The notes: a model not told the origin generated them from the sequence alone. 64,000 nucleotides of DNA from an uncultured Clostridia bacterium (GCA_937912025.1 CALDOZ010000010.1:24817-88816), one strand, 5' to 3'; positions 25,535 through 35,962 are shown, numbered from the stretch's first letter. A program made the numbers and translations.

Positions 25535-26719
25535 ATGTTATCCAAAAAACAATGTATTGCAATGTTACTTGCAGGCGGTCAGGGAAGCCGTTTGTACACA
25601 CTCACTAATAAAATTGCAAAACCTGCAGTTTCATTCGGTGGTAAGTATAGAATTATAGACTTTCCGCTTAGCAACTGTGTAAATTCGGGTATTGATACCG
25701 TTGGCGTTCTTACTCAATACCAACCGCTTATACTTAACGAGTATATCGGTAACGGACAACCGTGGGACTTAGATAGAAACTTCGGTGGCGTTCATATTCT
25801 TTCGCCGTATCAAGCAAAAGAAGGCTCTGAATGGTATAAAGGTACCGCAAACGCTATTTATCAAAACTTATACTTTATTAAGCGTTACGCTCCTGAATAC
25901 GTTTTAATTTTATCGGGCGACCATATTTATAAAATGGATTACTCTAAAATGCTTGAACAACATATTTTAACTGACGCTGATTGTACTATTGCCGCTATTA
26001 ACGTGCCTATTGAAGAAGCGTCGCGTTTTGGTATTTTAAACGTTAATGAAGACGGGGAAATTTACGAGTTTGAAGAAAAACCTAAACAACCTAAAAGCAC
26101 TCTCGCATCAATGGGTATTTATATCTTCAAAGCCGAAAAACTTTATAAATATTTAGAAGAAGACGATAAAATCGAAGGCTCTAAAAACGACTTTGGTGGT
26201 GACGTTTTACCAAGAATGTTATCTAAGGGCGAAAAGATGATGTCGTACGAATTTAAAGGTTATTGGAAAGACGTTGGAACTATATCTTCACTTTATGAAG
26301 CGAATATGGATCTTCTAGGCGATATTCCTAACCTTGATATTGACGATAGGTCGTGGGTTATTCGTTCAAGAAACCCAATTGCTCCACCTCATTATATAAG
26401 CGATACTGCAAGAGTAGTTAACTCGGCGATAATTTCAGGCTGTGAAATTGAAGGAACGGTAGAAAATTCAGTACTTTCGCACAACGTTATCGTTGAAAAT
26501 GGCGCTATCGTTAAAAACAGCGTTGTTTTTGCTGGTTCTATTATAAAAAGTGGCGCTGTCGTTGAAAATTCTATTATTGACGAAAACGCGGTTATTTGCG
26601 AAAACGCTATAATAGGAAAGAAAAATACTGACAATAAAATTGCCGTTGTTGGTAGAGAAATTGTAATTTCGGCAGGTAAAGTTGTTGAGCCTGGCGCAAT
26701 TATAGAAAAAAATATATAA
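25535..26719 (+). CDS. glgC: Glucose-1-phosphate adenylyltransferase
   Basis: A 394-residue enzyme that makes ADP-glucose, the donor for glycogen. MLLAGGQGSRLYTLT is the nucleotide-binding loop, FGGKYRIIDFPLSNC follows, then SGDHIYKMDY (metal Asp). The C-terminal 110 residues form a left-handed beta helix. GGAGGA at 25525 selects the ATG at 25535; the open frame extends back to a TTG with no ribosome site. Pairs with GlgD 12 bases downstream. Confidence 0.95.
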   Translation: MLSKKQCIAMLLAGGQGSRLYTLTNKIAKPAVSFGGKYRIIDFPLSNCVNSGIDTVGVLTQYQPLILNEYIGNGQPWDLDRNFGGVHILSPYQAKEGSEWYKGTANAIYQNLYFIKRYAPEYVLILSGDHIYKMDYSKMLEQHILTDADCTIAAINVPIEEASRFGILNVNEDGEIYEFEEKPKQPKSTLASMGIYIFKAEKLYKYLEEDDKIEGSKNDFGGDVLPRMLSKGEKMMSYEFKGYWKDVGTISSLYEANMDLLGDIPNLDIDDRSWVIRSRNPIAPPHYISDTARVVNSAIISGCEIEGTVENSVLSHNVIVENGAIVKNSVVFAGSIIKSGAVVENSIIDENAVICENAIIGKKNTDNKIAVVGREIVISAGKVVEPGAIIEKNI

Positions 26720-26731
26720 GGAGGTAAAGTT

Positions 26732-27844
26732 ATGAATGCATTAGGTCTTGTTTTTTCAAATATACATGATAGAAGCGTTCCTGAACTCACTCAGGAAAGA
26801 ACTATGGGTTCAATACCGTTTTGCGGTAGATACCGTTTAGTTGACTTTACCTTATCTAATATGGTAAATTCCGGCGTTGCCAAGGTTGGAGTTATTACTA
26901 AAAGCAATTATCAATCTCTTATGGATCATATTGGCTCTGGTAAAGATTGGGACTTAGCAAGAAGACAAGGAGGTCTTCATATTTTACCGCCGTTTGGTTT
27001 AAAAGGTAACGTTTTATACAATACTCGTCTTGAAGCGTTAAGAGGCGCGCAAAACTTTTTAAGGCGTTCTGATGAAGAATACGTTATTATGTCTGACTGT
27101 GATACCGTATGCAATATGGACTATGATAAAATTTTAAGATATCATACACACGTTAACGCCGATATTACAGTGGTTTACGTTAAAAAAGATGCAGGCGAAC
27201 TTAAAGACGTTCAAGGCAAAATTATCGTTGAACCTAATCTTGACGGTAGAATTACTGAAATTTCAATAGATCCTAGCGTTGAAGGTGAGGTTAAATACTC
27301 AACTAACGTTTATATTTTAAAAAGAACGCTATTATTAACGTTAATTAACGATGCGATTTCTCACGGTTATTCTCACTTTGGTAAAGACGTTTTAGTTAGA
27401 AACGTTAATAATTTAAGAATTTTCGGTTACGAGCATTGCGGTTATTTCGTTGCTATAAATTCGCTTTACGGTTACTATAAAGAATCGCTTAAATTCCTTG
27501 ATAGAAAGGTTAGAGATGAAATTTTTAGAACTGTTGACGTGTTTACAAAAGTTAAAGATAGCGCTCCAACGAGATACGGCGCTAATTCGGTTATTAAAAA
27601 CTCTCTTATTGCCGACGGTTGCGTTATTGAAGGTGCGGTAGAAAATTCTATTATTTTCCGTGGTGTTAAAATAGCAAGGGGAGCGGTTGTTAAAAATTCT
27701 ATAGTAATGCAAGGCTCTATCGTTGGTGAAAACGCTCAACTCAATTGTATAATTACAGATAAGAGTGTAGTTATAAAAGATAAACGCGTGCTTTCAGGTT
27801 GTGAAACGCATCCGTTCTATATTAGCAAAAACAATATAATTTAA
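26732..27844 (+). CDS. glgD: GlgD, regulatory homologue of ADP-glucose pyrophosphorylase
   Basis: A 370-residue GlgC paralogue typical of Bacillota. GLVFSNIHDRSVPELTQERT replaces the catalytic Gly-rich loop, so it is thought to lack catalysis and to boost GlgC in a heterotetramer. GRYRLVDFTLSNMVNSG and the VMSDCDTVCNMDYDKI segment keep the fold. The C-terminal beta helix repeats are present. AGGAGG lies just before the ATG. The next gene, glgA, is separated by a structured 131-base leader. Confidence 0.94.
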   Translation: MNALGLVFSNIHDRSVPELTQERTMGSIPFCGRYRLVDFTLSNMVNSGVAKVGVITKSNYQSLMDHIGSGKDWDLARRQGGLHILPPFGLKGNVLYNTRLEALRGAQNFLRRSDEEYVIMSDCDTVCNMDYDKILRYHTHVNADITVVYVKKDAGELKDVQGKIIVEPNLDGRITEISIDPSVEGEVKYSTNVYILKRTLLLTLINDAISHGYSHFGKDVLVRNVNNLRIFGYEHCGYFVAINSLYGYYKESLKFLDRKVRDEIFRTVDVFTKVKDSAPTRYGANSVIKNSLIADGCVIEGAVENSIIFRGVKIARGAVVKNSIVMQGSIVGENAQLNCIITDKSVVIKDKRVLSGCETHPFYISKNNII

Positions 27845-27975
27845 TAGCAATTTTGCTAAACTTTATTTTGGGCTTGATAATAATTAAATAGTTTACGCTT
27901 AATTGTTATGTAGTAGATATAACAAAACCGAGTTACGTTTTTCGTAGCCCGAGTTTTGTTTTTAAAGGAGAATAT
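27845..27975 (+). promoter_or_regulatory. Structured glgD-glgA spacer with terminator and alternative hairpin
   Basis: Three inverted repeats. TAGCAA-TT-TTGCTA is at 27845-27858. TTGTTAT (27903-27909) pairs with ATAACAA (27919-27925). An intrinsic terminator spans 27921-27963 (AACAAAAC..CGTAG-type stem / GTTTTGTT, then T5). The second hairpin shares bases 27921-27925 with the terminator stem, so the two cannot form together. The glgA ribosome site AAAGGAG (27964-27970) follows the T run at once. Confidence 0.65.
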
Positions 27976-29436
27976 ATGGGTAAAAACAGTATAAAAATTC
28001 AAAAGAAAAACAGTATTTTATTCGTAGCGTCTGAATGTAATCCTTTTGCAGGGACGGGCGGTCTTGCCGACGTTATCGGTTCGCTTCCTAAGGCTCTTGC
28101 AAATAACTGCAATTTCGACGTTAGAGTTGTTGCTCCGCTTTATAAAGATTTTGCAACGGAATATCGTGATAAATTAAAATTTGTTACTAATTTTAACGTA
28201 CCGCTTTCTTGGAGAAATCAATATTGTGGAATTTTCACTTATACGTTAAATAACGTAATTTTCTATTTTATTGATAACGAATATTATTTTAAGAGAGACG
28301 GTTTATACGGTTATTTTGACGATGGCGAACGTTTTGCTTATTTTTCTAAAGCAACTGTTGAAATGCTTAAAGTTATTGATTTTTATCCTAATATAATGCA
28401 TTGTCACGATTGGCAAACGGCTATGTCTATCGTTTACCTTAAAACGTTATTTAACGGCGTAAAAGGTTATAATGATATAAAAACCATATTTACAATTCAT
28501 AATATTGAATATCAAGGCAAATACGGTAAAGACCAACTTGGCGATTTATTTGGAATAGGTAACGAGTACTTAGACGTTTTAGAGTACGACGGTTGCTTAA
28601 ACTTGATGAAAGGCGCAATGGTATTAGCTGATAAAGTTTCTACCGTTAGTCCAACTTACGCTAGTGAAATTAAGTATGATTTCTTCTCGCACGGTCTTTC
28701 TACAATTACTCAAGCATTTGAAGGTAAAACGCTTGGTATTTTAAACGGCATTGACGAGAGTTTGTTTGACCCTAGAACAAATAAATCATTGTTTAGTAGT
28801 TACGACGTTGATAATTTACAAGGTAAGTCGGTTTGCAAAAAAGAATTACAAAAAATGCTTAACTTACCAGAGCGTGACGTGCCTTTAATTTCAATGATTT
28901 CAAGATTAGTTGCGCATAAAGGGTTAGACTTAGTTAAAGCCGTTGTCGACGAGTTATTGTGCGAAGACGTTCAACTTGTTATTTTAGGCAAGGGTGAAGC
29001 GCAATACGAGGAATTTTTTAAATATATTCAAGAGCGTTACCCAAATAAATGTCGCGCGATAATAGCGTATAATAGAGATTTGTCTACTAAAATTTATTCG
29101 GGCTCAGATATGTTTTTAATGCCGTCTAAACAAGAGCCGTGCGGACTTTCTCAAATGATGGCGGCAAAATACGGCACCGTACCTATCGTTAGAAAAACGG
29201 GTGGCCTTGCCGACAGTATTACGCCGTATAATCGCGATAAAGAAAACGGTATAGGATTTAATTTTGAAAATTATAACGCGCACGAAATGCTTTTTGTTAT
29301 TAAAGATGCTATTTACACTTATCAAAATAAGGATGAATGGCTTAAAATAATGAAAAGAGCAATGAACACGGATTTTTCTTGGCAAAAATCCGCAAAAGTG
29401 TACGAACTTATATATAATGAACTTTTAAGGAGTTAA
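27976..29436 (+). CDS. glgA: Glycogen synthase (GT5)
   Basis: A 486-residue enzyme that extends alpha-1,4-glucan from ADP-glucose. The N-terminal motif reads ASECNPFAGTGGLADVIGSL; E. coli GlgA has KTGGLADV, so the Lys that contacts ADP-glucose is Gly here. Other motifs are normal: MHCHDWQTAM, TIHNIEYQGKYG, SRLVAHKGLDL and PSKQEPCGLSQMMAAKYG with RKTGGLADSI near the C terminus. Behind the leader terminator at 27921, and 1 base before glgP. Confidence 0.93.
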   Translation: MGKNSIKIQKKNSILFVASECNPFAGTGGLADVIGSLPKALANNCNFDVRVVAPLYKDFATEYRDKLKFVTNFNVPLSWRNQYCGIFTYTLNNVIFYFIDNEYYFKRDGLYGYFDDGERFAYFSKATVEMLKVIDFYPNIMHCHDWQTAMSIVYLKTLFNGVKGYNDIKTIFTIHNIEYQGKYGKDQLGDLFGIGNEYLDVLEYDGCLNLMKGAMVLADKVSTVSPTYASEIKYDFFSHGLSTITQAFEGKTLGILNGIDESLFDPRTNKSLFSSYDVDNLQGKSVCKKELQKMLNLPERDVPLISMISRLVAHKGLDLVKAVVDELLCEDVQLVILGKGEAQYEEFFKYIQERYPNKCRAIIAYNRDLSTKIYSGSDMFLMPSKQEPCGLSQMMAAKYGTVPIVRKTGGLADSITPYNRDKENGIGFNFENYNAHEMLFVIKDAIYTYQNKDEWLKIMKRAMNTDFSWQKSAKVYELIYNELLRS

Positions 29437-29437
29437 A

Positions 29438-31870
29438 ATGAACAATAAAGTTATGACAACAAAAGATGCAGAAGAACTTTTATCGGGTAAATTATCAAGA
29501 TATTTTGGTATAACCTTTGCCGAGGCAACACCCGAGCAAATGTATAAAGCCGTTGCAATGACGGTTAGAGATATTTTACTTGAAAAGCGTAAAAGTTATC
29601 ATCAAAAAGTAAAAAACGCGCAAGGCAAAAGAGTTTACTATCTTTGCATGGAATTTTTACTTGGTAGATCGCTTAAAAATAACGTATATAATCTTGGAAT
29701 TGAAGATCAACTTGGTAAAGTTTTAAAATCAAACGGTTTTGATTTAGAAGATTTATACGAACTTGAACCGGACGCTGGTTTAGGTAACGGCGGTCTTGGT
29801 AGACTTGCTGCGTGCTATATGGACGGTTTAGCAACGCAAGATTTACCAGCAATGGGTTACTCAATTAGATACGAATATGGTTTATTTAAACAAAAAATAG
29901 TCGATGGTTGGCAAATGGAACTTCCTGACGTTTGGCTTCCTGGTGGCGAAGTTTGGCTTACTCAACGTTTAGATAAGGCTTTCCGCGTTAAATTCGACGG
30001 TAGAATTTTAGAAGATTGGACTGAAAACGGAATGAAAGTACGTCAAGTTGATTGTACTGAAATCGAGGCTATTCCTTACGATATGATGATATCTGGTAAA
30101 GATAGCGAAGCTGTTTCAATTTTACGTTTATGGGCGGCAAGAAGCGTTGAAAACTTCGATATGGCTTCCTTCTCGCAAGGTAATTATATGGAAAGTATGC
30201 GCCATAATAACGAGGCTGAACTTATTAGCAAGGTGTTATATCCGTCGGATAACCATTTTGAAGGTAAATCGCTTAGACTTAAACAACAATATTTTCTTGT
30301 TTCAGCAAGTTTACAAAATATTTTAACAGACCATTATTCAAGATATAAAACTTTAACTAATTTGCACGAAAAAGTTGCTATTCATATTAACGATACGCAC
30401 CCTGCGCTTTGCGTTCCTGAGCTCATGCGTATTTTAATGGACGACTACGGCTTCACATGGGATGATGCATGGCATATAGTAGTTAATACTATTGCTTATA
30501 CTAACCATACCGTTATGCCGGAAGCGCTTGAAAAATGGAATGAAGATTTAATTGAACGCCGTCTGCCTCGTATTTATTCTATAATTAAAGAAATTAACCA
30601 ACGTTTCTGCGGTTTGATGTGGGATAAATTCCCAGGCTCTTGGGATAAGATTGAAAGAATGGCAATTTTAAGTCACGGTCAAGTTAGAATGGCAAATCTT
30701 TCAGTTATTGGATCACATAAAGTAAACGGCGTATCGGCGCTCCACAGCGATATAATAAAACAAAGCGTATTTAAAGATTTTGGCGAAGTATATCCTGAAA
30801 GATTTACTAACGTTACTAACGGTATTGCGCACAGAAGATGGCTTTGTCAATCAAATAAAGAACTGTCATCATTAATTTGCGACCTTATTGGCGACGGTTT
30901 TATTAAAAACGGCGCTGAACTTGAAAAACTTAAAGGTTACGTTGACGACCAAGAAGTTCTTAAAAAACTTAACGAAATTAAGAATATTAAAAAATCTCAA
31001 CTTTGCGATTATTTAAAGAAAAAACGCAATATTGATATTAATCCTAACACGTTGTTCGACGTTCAAGCAAAACGCTTACACGAATATAAACGTCAACTTT
31101 TAAACGCGTTGAATATCATTTCTATTTATAACGACTTAAAAGAAAATCCTGACCTTCCTATTCAACCTAAAACGTTTATTTTCGCAGCGAAAGCAGCGCC
31201 AGGTTATTATCTTGCTAAGCAAATAATTAAACTTATTTGCTATTTAGCAGAAGATATCAATAACAATCCTAACAAAAAAATTAGAGAAAAACTTAAAGTA
31301 GTTTATATTGAAGACTACAACGTTTCTATTGCCGAAAAATTAATGCCTGCAGCCGAAGTTTCAGAGCAAATTTCAATGGCTGGTAAAGAGGCGAGTGGTA
31401 CTGGTAACATGAAGTTCATGATTAACGGCGCGCTTACTATCGGTACTCTTGACGGCGCTAACGTTGAAATGCACGGACTTGTTGGCGATGATAATATATT
31501 CATTTTTGGTCTTAAAGCAAACGAAGTTGACGCGTTATGGCAACGTGGTTACAATGCTAGCGAGTTTTATAATAATAACCCACGTCTTAAAAAGGTTATT
31601 GACGCGCTTAGAATTGGCTTTAACGGTGAAAGTTTCAATATGATAGCAGACTATCTCGTTTCTCAACGAGGTATTGCAGACCCATATATGTGTATGGCTG
31701 ACTTTAACGACTATCTTCTTGAAAGAAGCAAACTTGAAAAAGTTTACCAAGATAAAATTTCTTGGGCTAAAAAATCCCTTATCAATATTTCGTGCGCTGG
31801 TTTCTTTGCTGCTGATAGGGCAATTATGGAATACGCTAACGATATTTGGGATTTAAAAGTTATTAAATAA
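29438..31870 (+). CDS. glgP: Glycogen/maltodextrin phosphorylase
   Basis: A GT35 enzyme of 810 residues that releases glucose-1-phosphate from glycogen. The PLP Lys is K659 in EASGTGNMKFMING. Other motifs are EPDAGLGNGGLGRLAACYMD, IHINDTHPAL, NGIAHRRW and KRLHEYKRQLLN. The start follows the glgA stop by 1 base, behind AAGGAG. Having synthesis and breakdown genes in one operon suggests glycogen turnover in the same growth phase. Confidence 0.96.
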   Translation: MNNKVMTTKDAEELLSGKLSRYFGITFAEATPEQMYKAVAMTVRDILLEKRKSYHQKVKNAQGKRVYYLCMEFLLGRSLKNNVYNLGIEDQLGKVLKSNGFDLEDLYELEPDAGLGNGGLGRLAACYMDGLATQDLPAMGYSIRYEYGLFKQKIVDGWQMELPDVWLPGGEVWLTQRLDKAFRVKFDGRILEDWTENGMKVRQVDCTEIEAIPYDMMISGKDSEAVSILRLWAARSVENFDMASFSQGNYMESMRHNNEAELISKVLYPSDNHFEGKSLRLKQQYFLVSASLQNILTDHYSRYKTLTNLHEKVAIHINDTHPALCVPELMRILMDDYGFTWDDAWHIVVNTIAYTNHTVMPEALEKWNEDLIERRLPRIYSIIKEINQRFCGLMWDKFPGSWDKIERMAILSHGQVRMANLSVIGSHKVNGVSALHSDIIKQSVFKDFGEVYPERFTNVTNGIAHRRWLCQSNKELSSLICDLIGDGFIKNGAELEKLKGYVDDQEVLKKLNEIKNIKKSQLCDYLKKKRNIDINPNTLFDVQAKRLHEYKRQLLNALNIISIYNDLKENPDLPIQPKTFIFAAKAAPGYYLAKQIIKLICYLAEDINNNPNKKIREKLKVVYIEDYNVSIAEKLMPAAEVSEQISMAGKEASGTGNMKFMINGALTIGTLDGANVEMHGLVGDDNIFIFGLKANEVDALWQRGYNASEFYNNNPRLKKVIDALRIGFNGESFNMIADYLVSQRGIADPYMCMADFNDYLLERSKLEKVYQDKISWAKKSLINISCAGFFAADRAIMEYANDIWDLKVIK

Positions 31871-31937
31871 TTTTGTTAATTTTACTTATTAATTAAATTA
31901 ATTTTTAATTAAATAATGTAAACAGGTAAAACTATTT

Positions 31938-33746
31938 ATGAATTTGTACTATAATCCGCTTGATAAAAATTGCAAATTGCCGTTAGGCGCTATTATGGAA
32001 GGTGAAAACTCTCATATTACTATAACGGCAAGCGCAAGCGACGTTAAGTTGTTTATTCGTAGCGACAAAACGGGTGATTTGTTAATTTTAAAGGGCGAAA
32101 AATTTAACGACAAGTTTAAATTTCAATTAAATAATTTAAAAGTTGGGCTATACTGGTACGTTTTTGAAATTGACGGTTACGTTTACGGTAGAGATGACGA
32201 TTTAAATCTTATTTTAGAAGATAATTTAAAATGGTATCAACTTATCGTTTATGATAAATCTTATAAAGTGCCTAATTGGTTTAAGGGTGGTATAATTTAT
32301 CAAATTTTTCCAGATAGGTTTTGCAAAGATGGAAAAACTCCTAAACTTGAAAAAGGTAAGGTTTTAAGAAATTGGGGAGAGCAACCGTATTATAAACCTA
32401 ATAAAGAAGGTAAAATGTTAAATAACGACTTCTTTGGCGGTAACTTTAAAGGTGTTGAAAGTAAACTTAGTTACCTTAAAGATTTAGGCGTTACGGCAAT
32501 ATATTTAAACCCCATAACAGCGTCATATTCTAATCATAGGTACGACACGAGCGACTATTTAAAAATTGATAGTTTGCTTGGTGATGATAGCGACTTTAAG
32601 CGTTTAACCGATAAAGCAAAAAGTTTAGGTATAACCATTATTTTAGACGGTGTTTACAATCATACGGGTGATGATAGCGTATACTTTAATAAATACGGCA
32701 ATTACGACACTATAGGCGCGTATCAGTCTAAAAATTCGCCGTACTACGATTGGTATATTTTTGAAAAATTTCCAAACAAATACAAGTGTTGGTGGGATAT
32801 TTTAATTTTACCAACTATAAATAAAGACTCCGCCCAGTTTGAAGACTTTATTACTGGTGACGGTGGAGTTTTAGAAAAATATTTAAATTTAGGCGCTGGC
32901 GGGTTTAGGCTTGACGTTGTGGACGAATTGCCGTCGCGTTTTGTTAAAAAAATTAGAAATAAAATTAAAAGTCAAAATGAAAATTCAATTTTGATTGGCG
33001 AAGTTTGGGAAGATGCTACTAATAAAATAGCCTACGATACAAGAAAAGAGTACTTTTTAGGTTTAGAACTCGATTCTGTTATGAATTATCCTTTAAAAAA
33101 CGCTATAATCGACTACGTTTTAAATAAAAATTCACTTGGATTAAAGCGTACGGTAATAGAGCAAATAAACAACTATCCTAAACAAGCGCTTGATTCGTTA
33201 ATGAATATTTTAGATACGCACGACACCGCTAGAATTTTAACTGTGCTTGGTCGTGATAAAATTCCTAAAAACCGTAATGAAATGGCTCTTTCAACGCTTA
33301 GCGAAAGTCAACTTGAAATTGCAAAAAAACGTTTATTTATTTCGGCAATTTTACAGTTTACTTTATACGGCGTTCCAAGTATTTATTATGGCGATGAAGT
33401 TGGATTACAAGGCGAGTCCGACCCATTTAATAGAGCGTGTTTTCCTTGGGGTAATGAAGATAAAGAAATTTATTCTTTTTATAAAAAAATAACTCAAATT
33501 AGGCGTGATAACAATATATTTATTGACGGCGATGTTGAAATAATTACCGCTGATAACGGATTGTTTGTATTTAAACGCGTAAAGGATAACGAAGAATTAT
33601 ACGTCGCTGTTAACGTAAATGAATACAAGTACGATATTTTACTAAATAACAATGCTACCGAACTTTTTTCGGGGCAAGTTGATAAAAAATTTACTATTGA
33701 AAAATTTGGCTTTAAAATTATTAAAAGCAACGAGGCAACACTATGA
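31938..33746 (+). CDS. GH13 alpha-glycosidase (neopullulanase-like)
   Basis: A 602-residue enzyme with an N-terminal CBM34-like domain (about 1-110) followed by the barrel: IYQIFPDRFCKDG, ILDGVYNHTGDDS, GFRLDVVDELP (nucleophile D326), LIGEVWED (acid/base E355) and LDTHDTARI (D429). Family members hydrolyse maltodextrin, pullulan or cyclodextrin; debranching and cleavage of products of GlgP is a fair guess. No signal peptide, so cytoplasmic. It overlaps tex by 4 bases. Confidence 0.9.
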   Translation: MNLYYNPLDKNCKLPLGAIMEGENSHITITASASDVKLFIRSDKTGDLLILKGEKFNDKFKFQLNNLKVGLYWYVFEIDGYVYGRDDDLNLILEDNLKWYQLIVYDKSYKVPNWFKGGIIYQIFPDRFCKDGKTPKLEKGKVLRNWGEQPYYKPNKEGKMLNNDFFGGNFKGVESKLSYLKDLGVTAIYLNPITASYSNHRYDTSDYLKIDSLLGDDSDFKRLTDKAKSLGITIILDGVYNHTGDDSVYFNKYGNYDTIGAYQSKNSPYYDWYIFEKFPNKYKCWWDILILPTINKDSAQFEDFITGDGGVLEKYLNLGAGGFRLDVVDELPSRFVKKIRNKIKSQNENSILIGEVWEDATNKIAYDTRKEYFLGLELDSVMNYPLKNAIIDYVLNKNSLGLKRTVIEQINNYPKQALDSLMNILDTHDTARILTVLGRDKIPKNRNEMALSTLSESQLEIAKKRLFISAILQFTLYGVPSIYYGDEVGLQGESDPFNRACFPWGNEDKEIYSFYKKITQIRRDNNIFIDGDVEIITADNGLFVFKRVKDNEELYVAVNVNEYKYDILLNNNATELFSGQVDKKFTIEKFGFKIIKSNEATL

Positions 33747-35914
33747 ATATAACACAGAAAATTTGTCAGGAATTTAATTTAACCGAAGAACATACTAACA
33801 ACGTTATTTCTTTACTTGACGAGGGTAATACCATTCCGTTTATAGCGCGTTACAGAAAAGAACTTACCGGTCATATTGACGACCAAGTTTTACGTTCTTT
33901 ATCTGAAAGGCTTACTTATTTAAGAAATCTTGATAAACGTAAAGACGACGTTCAAAAAACTATCGCCGAACAAGGTAAACTCAACGACGATATTGTACTT
34001 GCGTTATCTAAAGCGGAAACTTTAACTGAAGTTGAAGATATTTACCGCCCGTATAAACAAAAGAAAAAAACTCGCGCTACCGTGGCTATTTCAAAGGGGC
34101 TTTCTCCACTTGCCGATATTTTACTTTCTCAAGATAAAAACGGCGAGCCAGCAGAAGTTGTTGCGGAAAAATATATTAACGAAGAACTTGGTGTAAATTG
34201 TGTTAAAGACGCTATTTTAGGCGCTAGCGATATAATCGCCGAAATTGTTAGTGATAACGCCGAACTTAGAAAAAAATTACGTTATTTATTTATTAAAGTT
34301 GGCGTTTGCTCGTCTACTTTTACAAAAGGTCTTGATGAAAACGACGAAAAAGCAGGCGTATACGCTATGTATAAAGATTTTAGCGAACCTGTTTCTCAAT
34401 TAAAATCTCATAGAGTTCTTGCTTTAAATAGAGGCGAAAAAGAAGACGCGTTAAAGGTAAAACTTACTATTGACGATAATTTTGCTTGCTCTATTTGTGA
34501 AGGTTTCTTCGTTAAAGGCGAAAGTCCTTATAAGCAAATTATAAAAGATGCTTGCGCCGATGCTTATGACCGTTTAATTAAACCGTCAGTTGAAAGGGAA
34601 GTTAGAAATCTCTTAACTGAAAAAGCGCAAGAAAAAGCAATAAAATTATTTGAAGAAAACCTTAAACCGTTACTTATGGCAGCACCGCTTAAAGGTAAAA
34701 TCGTTATGGGTTTTGACCCTGGTATTAGAACGGGTTGCAAAATTGCCGTTGTTGACGAAACGGGTAAAGTTTTAGATAAAACGGTAGTTTATGCAACGAA
34801 AGAAAGCGAAAGCGATAAAGAAAAATCAAGAAAAATTCTTAAAGAACTTATAAATAAATATAACGTTGACGTAATTTCTATTGGTAACGGTACTGCGTCT
34901 AAAATTTCCGAAATTTTTATTGCCGACCTTATTAAAGAATACGCTGGAAAAGTTTCGTATATAGTTGTAAGCGAAGCGGGCGCGTCAGTATATTCAGCGT
35001 CTGAACTTGGCGCTAAGGAATTCCCTGATTTTGACGTTTCAGAGCGTTCGGCAGTATCAATTGCGCGTCGTTTACAAGATCCGCTTGCCGAACTTATTAA
35101 AATTGACCCAAAATCAATCGGTGTTGGTCAATATCAACACGATATGCCTGAAGCAAGGCTTGATGAAGTTTTAAGCGGTGTTTTAGAAGACTGCGTTAAT
35201 ACGGTTGGCGTTGACTTAAATACGGCGAGCGTTCCGCTTTTATCTCACGTTGCAGGGCTTAACAGCGGTATTGCCAAAAATATTGTTGAGTATCGCGAAA
35301 AGAACGGTAAGTTTACGTCGAGAAAACAACTTTTAAAGGTTGCTAAACTTGGCGAAAAAGCCTATACGCAATGCGCAGGTTTCTTGCGAATTGTTGGTGG
35401 CGAGAATATTCTTGACAACACGGCGGTACATCCAGAATCTTACGAGGGAGCGCAAAAACTTTTAAAATTGTTCGGCTATACCGACGATAACGTTAAAGCG
35501 TTTGAACTTCAAGACCTTAAAGAAAAAATTGCTAAACGCGGTTATAAACTCGTTGCCGAAGAAGTAGGTCTTGGCGAAGAAACGTTAAAAGACGTTGCCG
35601 ACGAACTTGTTAAACCGGGTAGAGACGTAAGAGACACGTTACCAAAACCAATTCTTCGCTCTGATATTTTTGAACTTGAAGACTTAAAAGAAGGTATGAT
35701 ATTAAACGGCACGGTTAGAAACGTTACGGCGTTTGGCGCGTTCGTTGATATAAGCGTACATCAAGACGGTTTAGTTCATATTTCTGAACTTTCAGATAAA
35801 TTCGTTTCAAATCCGTCAGACGTTGTAAAAGTAGGTCAACAAGTAAAAGTTAAAGTTTTAAGCGTAGACATAAAGCGTAAAAGAATTGCGCTTACAATGA
35901 AAGGTTTATCTTAA
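33743..35914 (+). CDS. tex: Tex-family RNA-binding protein
   Basis: A 723-residue protein: N-terminal Tex domain (IPFIARYRKELTGHIDDQVL), YqgF-like RNase H fold (FDPGIRTGCKIAVVD), helix-hairpin-helix (GVDLNTASVPLLSHVAGLNS) and a C-terminal S1 domain (GTVRNVTAFGAFVDISVHQD). Tex acts in transcription and RNA quality control. Overlap with the GH13 gene (ATGA) implies co-translation, an unusual neighbour for a glycogen operon. Full length. Confidence 0.96.
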   Translation: MNITQKICQEFNLTEEHTNNVISLLDEGNTIPFIARYRKELTGHIDDQVLRSLSERLTYLRNLDKRKDDVQKTIAEQGKLNDDIVLALSKAETLTEVEDIYRPYKQKKKTRATVAISKGLSPLADILLSQDKNGEPAEVVAEKYINEELGVNCVKDAILGASDIIAEIVSDNAELRKKLRYLFIKVGVCSSTFTKGLDENDEKAGVYAMYKDFSEPVSQLKSHRVLALNRGEKEDALKVKLTIDDNFACSICEGFFVKGESPYKQIIKDACADAYDRLIKPSVEREVRNLLTEKAQEKAIKLFEENLKPLLMAAPLKGKIVMGFDPGIRTGCKIAVVDETGKVLDKTVVYATKESESDKEKSRKILKELINKYNVDVISIGNGTASKISEIFIADLIKEYAGKVSYIVVSEAGASVYSASELGAKEFPDFDVSERSAVSIARRLQDPLAELIKIDPKSIGVGQYQHDMPEARLDEVLSGVLEDCVNTVGVDLNTASVPLLSHVAGLNSGIAKNIVEYREKNGKFTSRKQLLKVAKLGEKAYTQCAGFLRIVGGENILDNTAVHPESYEGAQKLLKLFGYTDDNVKAFELQDLKEKIAKRGYKLVAEEVGLGEETLKDVADELVKPGRDVRDTLPKPILRSDIFELEDLKEGMILNGTVRNVTAFGAFVDISVHQDGLVHISELSDKFVSNPSDVVKVGQQVKVKVLSVDIKRKRIALTMKGLS

Positions 35915-35962
35915 AAAATATTAAGCATATGCATATTTTTAATTTAATATTAATAGTATGTA

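Noticed and set aside
31871..31937. AT-only inverted repeats after glgP
   Set aside because: TTAATTAA-type palindromes arise by chance in AT-rich DNA, and no T run or stable GC stem is present.
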